Assembly (NCBI RefSeq): GCF_000820005.1
Contig: NZ_CDBL01000034.1
Span: forward strand, 17,611-81,610
DNA length: 64,000 nucleotides
Source: Aeromonas piscicola
GTDB taxonomy: Bacteria; Pseudomonadota; Gammaproteobacteria; Enterobacterales; Aeromonadaceae
Direction of reading: 5' to 3'
The notes beneath the pieces were generated by a model. It did not search any database. It saw nothing but the letters and a program-made list of their open reading frames with translations, and was not told where the DNA came from. Position 1 is the stretch's first letter. Every line of letters begins with the position of its first letter. Positions 60,339 to 64,000 of the stretch are shown piece after piece. The position numbers and the translations under genes are program-made.

Positions 60339-61988
60339 ATGTTTTGTGTGCAATGTGAACAGACAATTCGTACCCCGGCAGGCAATGGCTGTGCTTATGC
60401 ACAAGGCATGTGCGGCAAGACGGCCGAAACCTCGGATCTGCAGGATGTGCTGATCTATGCGCTGCAGGGCCTCAGTGCCTGGGCGCTGGCCGCCCGCGAG
60501 CACGGTGTCATCGACAACGAGGTCGATGCCTTCGTGCCCAAGGCCTTCTTCGCCACCCTCACCAACGTCAACTTCGATTCCGCCCGCATCGTTGCCTATG
60601 TCAACCAGGCGCTGGCTCATCGTCAGCAGCTGGCCGACCGTCTGGCGGCACTGGCGGTGCAAGTCACCGGCTTGCCCGAGGCCGCCAGCTTCGAGCCGGG
60701 TGACGAGCTGCTCGCCCAGCTGGCCCATGCACCGCAAACCGCGGTCAATCGCGGCAAGAGCGAGGTGCATGAAGACATCATGGGGCTGCGTCTGCTCTGC
60801 CTATACGGCCTCAAGGGCGCCGCCGCCTACATGGAACATGCCCGGGTGCTGGGCCAGCAGGATAGCGCCGTGGCCACCGAGTTCCATCGCATCATGAGCT
60901 GGCTCAGCACGGACCCGAGCGAGCTGGATCCCCTGTTCAAATGTGCCATGGAGATCGGCCTGCTCAACTTCAAAGTCATGGAGATGCTGGATCTCGGTGA
61001 AACCACGGCGTTTGGCCACCCCGAGCCGACCCAAGTGCGCGTCACACCGGTGCCGGGCAAGTGCATCCTGGTCTCCGGCCACGACATGATGGATCTCAAG
61101 CTGATCCTGGAGCAGACCGCAGGCACTGGCATCCATGTCTACACCCACGGCGAGATGCTGCCGGCGCTGGCCTACCCCTTCTTCAAGCAGTACCCGCACC
61201 TGGTGGGCAACTACGGCTCCGCCTGGCAGAACCAGCAGAAGGAGTTTGCCAACTTCCCCGGTGCCGTGGTGATGACCTCCAACTGCATCATAGATCCGAA
61301 CGTGGGCGACTACAGCGACCGCATCTTCACCCGCTCCATCGTCGGCTGGCCGGGCGTCACTCACCTCGAAGGGGACGATTTCTCCGCTGTGGTGGCGAAG
61401 GCACTGGCGCTGGACGGTTTCAAACACACAGAGCTCGATCACTTCATCACCATCGGCTTTGCCCGCAATGCCCTGATGCAGGCCGCCCCGGCAGTGATTG
61501 AGAAGGTGAAAGCCGGTGAAATCAGCCACTTCTTCCTGGTGGGCGGTTGTGACGGCGACAAGGCCGAGCGCGCCTACTTCACCGAGTTTGCCAAGGCCGC
61601 CCCCCGAGACAGCCTGCTGCTCACCCTGGGCTGCGGCAAGTACAAGTTCAACAAGCTCGATTTTGGCAACATAGGTGGCATTCCCCGCCTGCTGGACGTG
61701 GGGCAGTGCAACGATGCCTACTCCGCCATCCAGCTGGCACTGGCGCTCTCCGAGGCGTTCGAGTGTGGCGTCAATGACCTGCCGTTGACCCTGGTGCTCT
61801 CCTGGTTCGAACAGAAGGCCATCGTCATCCTGCTCACCCTGCTGGCGCTCGGTGTGAAAGACATTCGCACCGGTCCGACCGCACCGGCCTTCCTGACCCC
61901 GGCCCTGCTCAAGGTGCTGGAGGAGCAGTTCGGCCTGAAAGGAACCACCACGGCCGAAGCAGATCTCGCCGAGATCCTGGCTGCCTGA
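60339..61988 (+). CDS. hcp: Hydroxylamine reductase / S-nitrosylase, hybrid cluster protein
   Basis: 549 residues. N-terminal Cys pattern C-x2-C-x11-C-x6-C (residues 3, 6, 18, 25) binds the [4Fe-4S] cluster, and later cysteines ([26 protein letters not shown]) with His and Glu carry the hybrid cluster. It detoxifies NO with Hcr. The start at 60339 is set by homology and an SD spacing of about seven; an in-frame ATG is three bases upstream. Confidence 0.95.
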   Translation: MFCVQCEQTIRTPAGNGCAYAQGMCGKTAETSDLQDVLIYALQGLSAWALAAREHGVIDNEVDAFVPKAFFATLTNVNFDSARIVAYVNQALAHRQQLADRLAALAVQVTGLPEAASFEPGDELLAQLAHAPQTAVNRGKSEVHEDIMGLRLLCLYGLKGAAAYMEHARVLGQQDSAVATEFHRIMSWLSTDPSELDPLFKCAMEIGLLNFKVMEMLDLGETTAFGHPEPTQVRVTPVPGKCILVSGHDMMDLKLILEQTAGTGIHVYTHGEMLPALAYPFFKQYPHLVGNYGSAWQNQQKEFANFPGAVVMTSNCIIDPNVGDYSDRIFTRSIVGWPGVTHLEGDDFSAVVAKALALDGFKHTELDHFITIGFARNALMQAAPAVIEKVKAGEISHFFLVGGCDGDKAERAYFTEFAKAAPRDSLLLTLGCGKYKFNKLDFGNIGGIPRLLDVGQCNDAYSAIQLALALSEAFECGVNDLPLTLVLSWFEQKAIVILLTLLALGVKDIRTGPTAPAFLTPALLKVLEEQFGLKGTTTAEADLAEILAA

Positions 61989-62045
61989 ATCCGGTGATCG
62001 CGCAGGCCGTGCCGGCCTGATCATCTCAGCATGTTGTAAGCCTTT

Positions 62046-62072
62046 GGCGAGCCTGATGGCTCGCCTTTTTTT
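62046..62072 (+). terminator. Terminator between hcp and hcr
   Basis: 8-bp stem GGCGAGCC, loop TGAT, GGCTCGCC, then seven T. It should reduce hcr relative to hcp or give hcr its own promoter. Confidence 0.92.
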
Positions 62073-62120
62073 CAACGCGTCGTGTTTCAAAAACATGTTT
62101 TCAAAATGAGGAGCCTTGTG

Positions 62121-63128
62121 ATGACCTCCACCTCTCTCACCCTGCGTTGCATCGGTCGTCGCGCCGACACCCATGATGTGGTGAGCTGGCAGTTCGCGCC
62201 GGTTGCAGGAAGCCTGCCCCCCGTGCTGGCCGGCCAGTGCGTGACCCTGCACACAGAGATCGACGGCCAGCCCATGTGCCGCGCCTATACCCTCTCCTCC
62301 AGCCCGCAGGATGCGTGCTGGCAAGTCACCATCAAGGATGTGGGGCGGGTCTCCCACCATCTGCACCAGAGCCTGCAGTTGGGGGACGAGATCCGGGTCG
62401 ACGGCCCCTTCGGCGACTTCAACCTGACGGCGCTGCCCTGCGAGCGACCGCTGCTGCTCAGCGCCGGTTCCGGCATTACCCCCATGTGGGCCATGCTGCG
62501 CGACGAGCTGGCCAAACGGCCCGAGGCGGACATCCGCTTCATTCACAGCGCCCGTTCGCCCCAGGATCTGATCTTCGCGGACGAACTGGCTGCGCTGGCC
62601 GAGGCTCATCCCGGCGTGCGCCATGGGTTGGTGCTGGAGCAGGCGCCGGCCGCTCATCCCTGGGTTGGCCGACTCAGCCCGGACATGCTGAGGGAATTGG
62701 CACCGGACCTGCTCGATCGCCACGTCTATCTGTGCGGCCCTGCGCCCTACATGACCGCCGTCTGCGCCATGCTGGCGGAGCTGGGGTTGCCAGCGGAACA
62801 GTTGCATCAGGAGTCGTTCGGCTTGCCTGCTGTTACATCGGGCGCGGCGCCGGTTGCGGCCGGTAGCGACCATTTCTGGCTGACCCTCAAGAAAAGCGGC
62901 AAGAAGGTGAAGATACTGCCGGGCCAGACCCTGCTTGCCGCCCTGGAAGGGGCTGGCGAAACCATGATGGCCGCTTGCCGCGCCGGAGTATGTGGCGCCT
63001 GCCGCTGTACCACGATTGGCGAGATCGAACGGCAGAGCGTGATGACGCTGAGTGCGCAGGATCTGGAGATCGGAGTCGCACTGGCCTGCTCCTGTACCGC
63101 CAGGGGGGATGTCAGCCTCGACTATTGA
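62121..63128 (+). CDS. hcr: NADH oxidoreductase Hcr
   Basis: 335 residues. FAD domain with RAYTLSSSP, NAD domain with LLSAGSGITPMW, and a C-terminal 2Fe-2S ferredoxin with CRAGVCGACRC. It passes electrons to Hcp. The GAGGAG site favours ATG 62121 over upstream in-frame starts. Confidence 0.93.
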   Translation: MTSTSLTLRCIGRRADTHDVVSWQFAPVAGSLPPVLAGQCVTLHTEIDGQPMCRAYTLSSSPQDACWQVTIKDVGRVSHHLHQSLQLGDEIRVDGPFGDFNLTALPCERPLLLSAGSGITPMWAMLRDELAKRPEADIRFIHSARSPQDLIFADELAALAEAHPGVRHGLVLEQAPAAHPWVGRLSPDMLRELAPDLLDRHVYLCGPAPYMTAVCAMLAELGLPAEQLHQESFGLPAVTSGAAPVAAGSDHFWLTLKKSGKKVKILPGQTLLAALEGAGETMMAACRAGVCGACRCTTIGEIERQSVMTLSAQDLEIGVALACSCTARGDVSLDY

Positions 63129-63211
63129 TGGCTTCATTGGCATCTCAAGCTTTTCCCGATGACGCAGGGCAGGTAGACTCTGCCCAGTTTCACCAGAACA
63201 CGGGATAAAAA

Positions 63212-64000
63212 ATGACAATATTGGTCACGGGCGGTGCCGGTTACATCGGTTCCCATACCCTGGTTGAGCTGCTCGGCGCGGGGCAGCAAGTGGTGGTGCT
63301 GGATAACCTATCCAACTCCTCCCCCGAGTCTCTCAAACGGGTCGAGCGGATCACCGGCAAGCCGGTTACCTTTGTTGAAGGAGATGTGCTGGACAGAGCC
63401 TGCCTGCAGCAGCTGTTTGCCGCCCACAAGATTGAATCCGTGATCCACTTCGCCGGCCTCAAGGCGGTGGGAGAGTCGAGCCAGATCCCGCTCACCTATT
63501 ACCAGAACAACATCACAGGTACCCTGGTGCTGTGCGAGGAGATGGCAAAGGCGGGCGTGTTCCGGCTGGTATTCAGCTCGTCGGCCACCGTGTATGGCGA
63601 TCCTGCCTCTGTGCCGCTGCGGGAAGATTTCCCCACCAGCGCGACCAACCCCTATGGTCGCTCCAAGCTGATGGTGGAAGAGATACTGCGTGACTTGTCC
63701 AAATCCGATCCGCGTTGGGCCATAGTGCTGCTGCGCTACTTCAACCCGGTCGGCGCCCACGAGAGCGGCCTCATCGGTGAAGATCCCAACGGTATCCCCA
63801 ACAACCTGCTGCCCTATATCAGCCAGGTGGGTGTCGGCAAGCTCAAGGAGCTGGGGGTGTTTGGCAACGACTATCCGACCCCGGATGGCACAGGCGTGCG
63901 CGACTACATCCACGTGGTGGATCTCGCTCTCGGTCATCTCAAGGCGCTGGCCCGCATCGCTGCCGATACCGGTGTCTTCACCTACAACCTGGGTACCGGT
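63212..64000 (+). CDS. galE: UDP-glucose 4-epimerase, 5' part
   Basis: 263 codons to the window end without a stop. [11 protein letters not shown] (7-17) is the NAD motif, SSSATVYGD and NPYGRSK the catalytic Ser/Tyr/Lys. Interconverts UDP-glucose and UDP-galactose. ATG 63212. The gene continues past 64000. Confidence 0.95.
   Translation, partial: MTILVTGGAGYIGSHTLVELLGAGQQVVVLDNLSNSSPESLKRVERITGKPVTFVEGDVLDRACLQQLFAAHKIESVIHFAGLKAVGESSQIPLTYYQNNITGTLVLCEEMAKAGVFRLVFSSSATVYGDPASVPLREDFPTSATNPYGRSKLMVEEILRDLSKSDPRWAIVLLRYFNPVGAHESGLIGEDPNGIPNNLLPYISQVGVGKLKELGVFGNDYPTPDGTGVRDYIHVVDLALGHLKALARIAADTGVFTYNLGTG

Noticed and set aside
60801-63218. 805-codon open frame on the minus strand
   Set aside because: It is antisense to hcp and hcr, which carry all expected catalytic motifs; the open frame reflects high G+C.
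1-64000. CRISPR array, insertion sequence or prophage
   Set aside because: I saw no regularly spaced repeats, transposase or phage structural genes.

Overview
The window is about 60% G+C and reads as chromosome of an Aeromonas-like gammaproteobacterium. The polar-flagellum genes flgT and flgO-flgP, a complete chemotaxis operon, a ChiP-type chitoporin, a hcp-hcr pair and a photolyase/CFA operon all fit that genus. Assignment to Aeromonas is my inference from gene content; I ran no search.

Layout. 1-63: 5' end and promoter of a tRNA-Tyr leaving the window. 0.4-1.6 kb: cysteine-desulfurase-like enzyme. 13.0-1.6 kb (minus strand): one long chemotaxis operon, MCP-cheY-STAS-cheA-MCP-cheW-MCP(PAS-PAS)-cheR-cheD-cheB. 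13.3-32.3 kb: core metabolism and repair (FabH-like synthase, LysR and LysE proteins, RlhA, an Ada/AlkA fusion overlapping ogt, M32 carboxypeptidase, SmrA, a small FNR-box-linked membrane protein, TraB/GumN protein, SDR, chitoporin, another MCP, an EamA exporter and an unlisted 35-residue peptide). 32.3-42.2 kb: an apparently lower-GC island next to the 3' end of tRNA-Arg(CCT). It encodes a 1732-residue exonuclease-RecQ-UvrD fusion, a SAM methyltransferase with an overlapping HNH nuclease, a frameshifted putative phosphorothioation-associated methyltransferase and a degenerate M15-peptidase-like protein. 42.4-45.0 kb: tRNA-Arg and the flagellar genes. 45.0-49.9 kb: pheA with an intact phenylalanine attenuator (leader peptide plus terminator), HAD hydrolase, LarE-like protein and an outer-membrane barrel. 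50.0-59.5 kb: a tightly coupled operon of DUF523/DUF1722, a BluR/CarH-like MerR regulator, photolyase, SDR, flavin amine oxidase, DUF1365, CFA-type methyltransferase and small envelope proteins, preceded by three TTATACAA half-sites. 59.6-64.0 kb: dps, an FNR box with hcp and hcr, and the 5' part of galE.

How the parts work together. The chemotaxis operon has every component of a full signalling system plus a STAS protein. The 50-59.5 kb operon looks like a light or singlet-oxygen response that couples DNA repair to membrane-lipid modification. The best candidate for an undescribed system is the 32.6-42.2 kb helicase/nuclease/methyltransferase island. It has the make-up of an anti-phage module, lies at a classic tRNA insertion point, and one of its genes is broken by a single-base shift in a C run.
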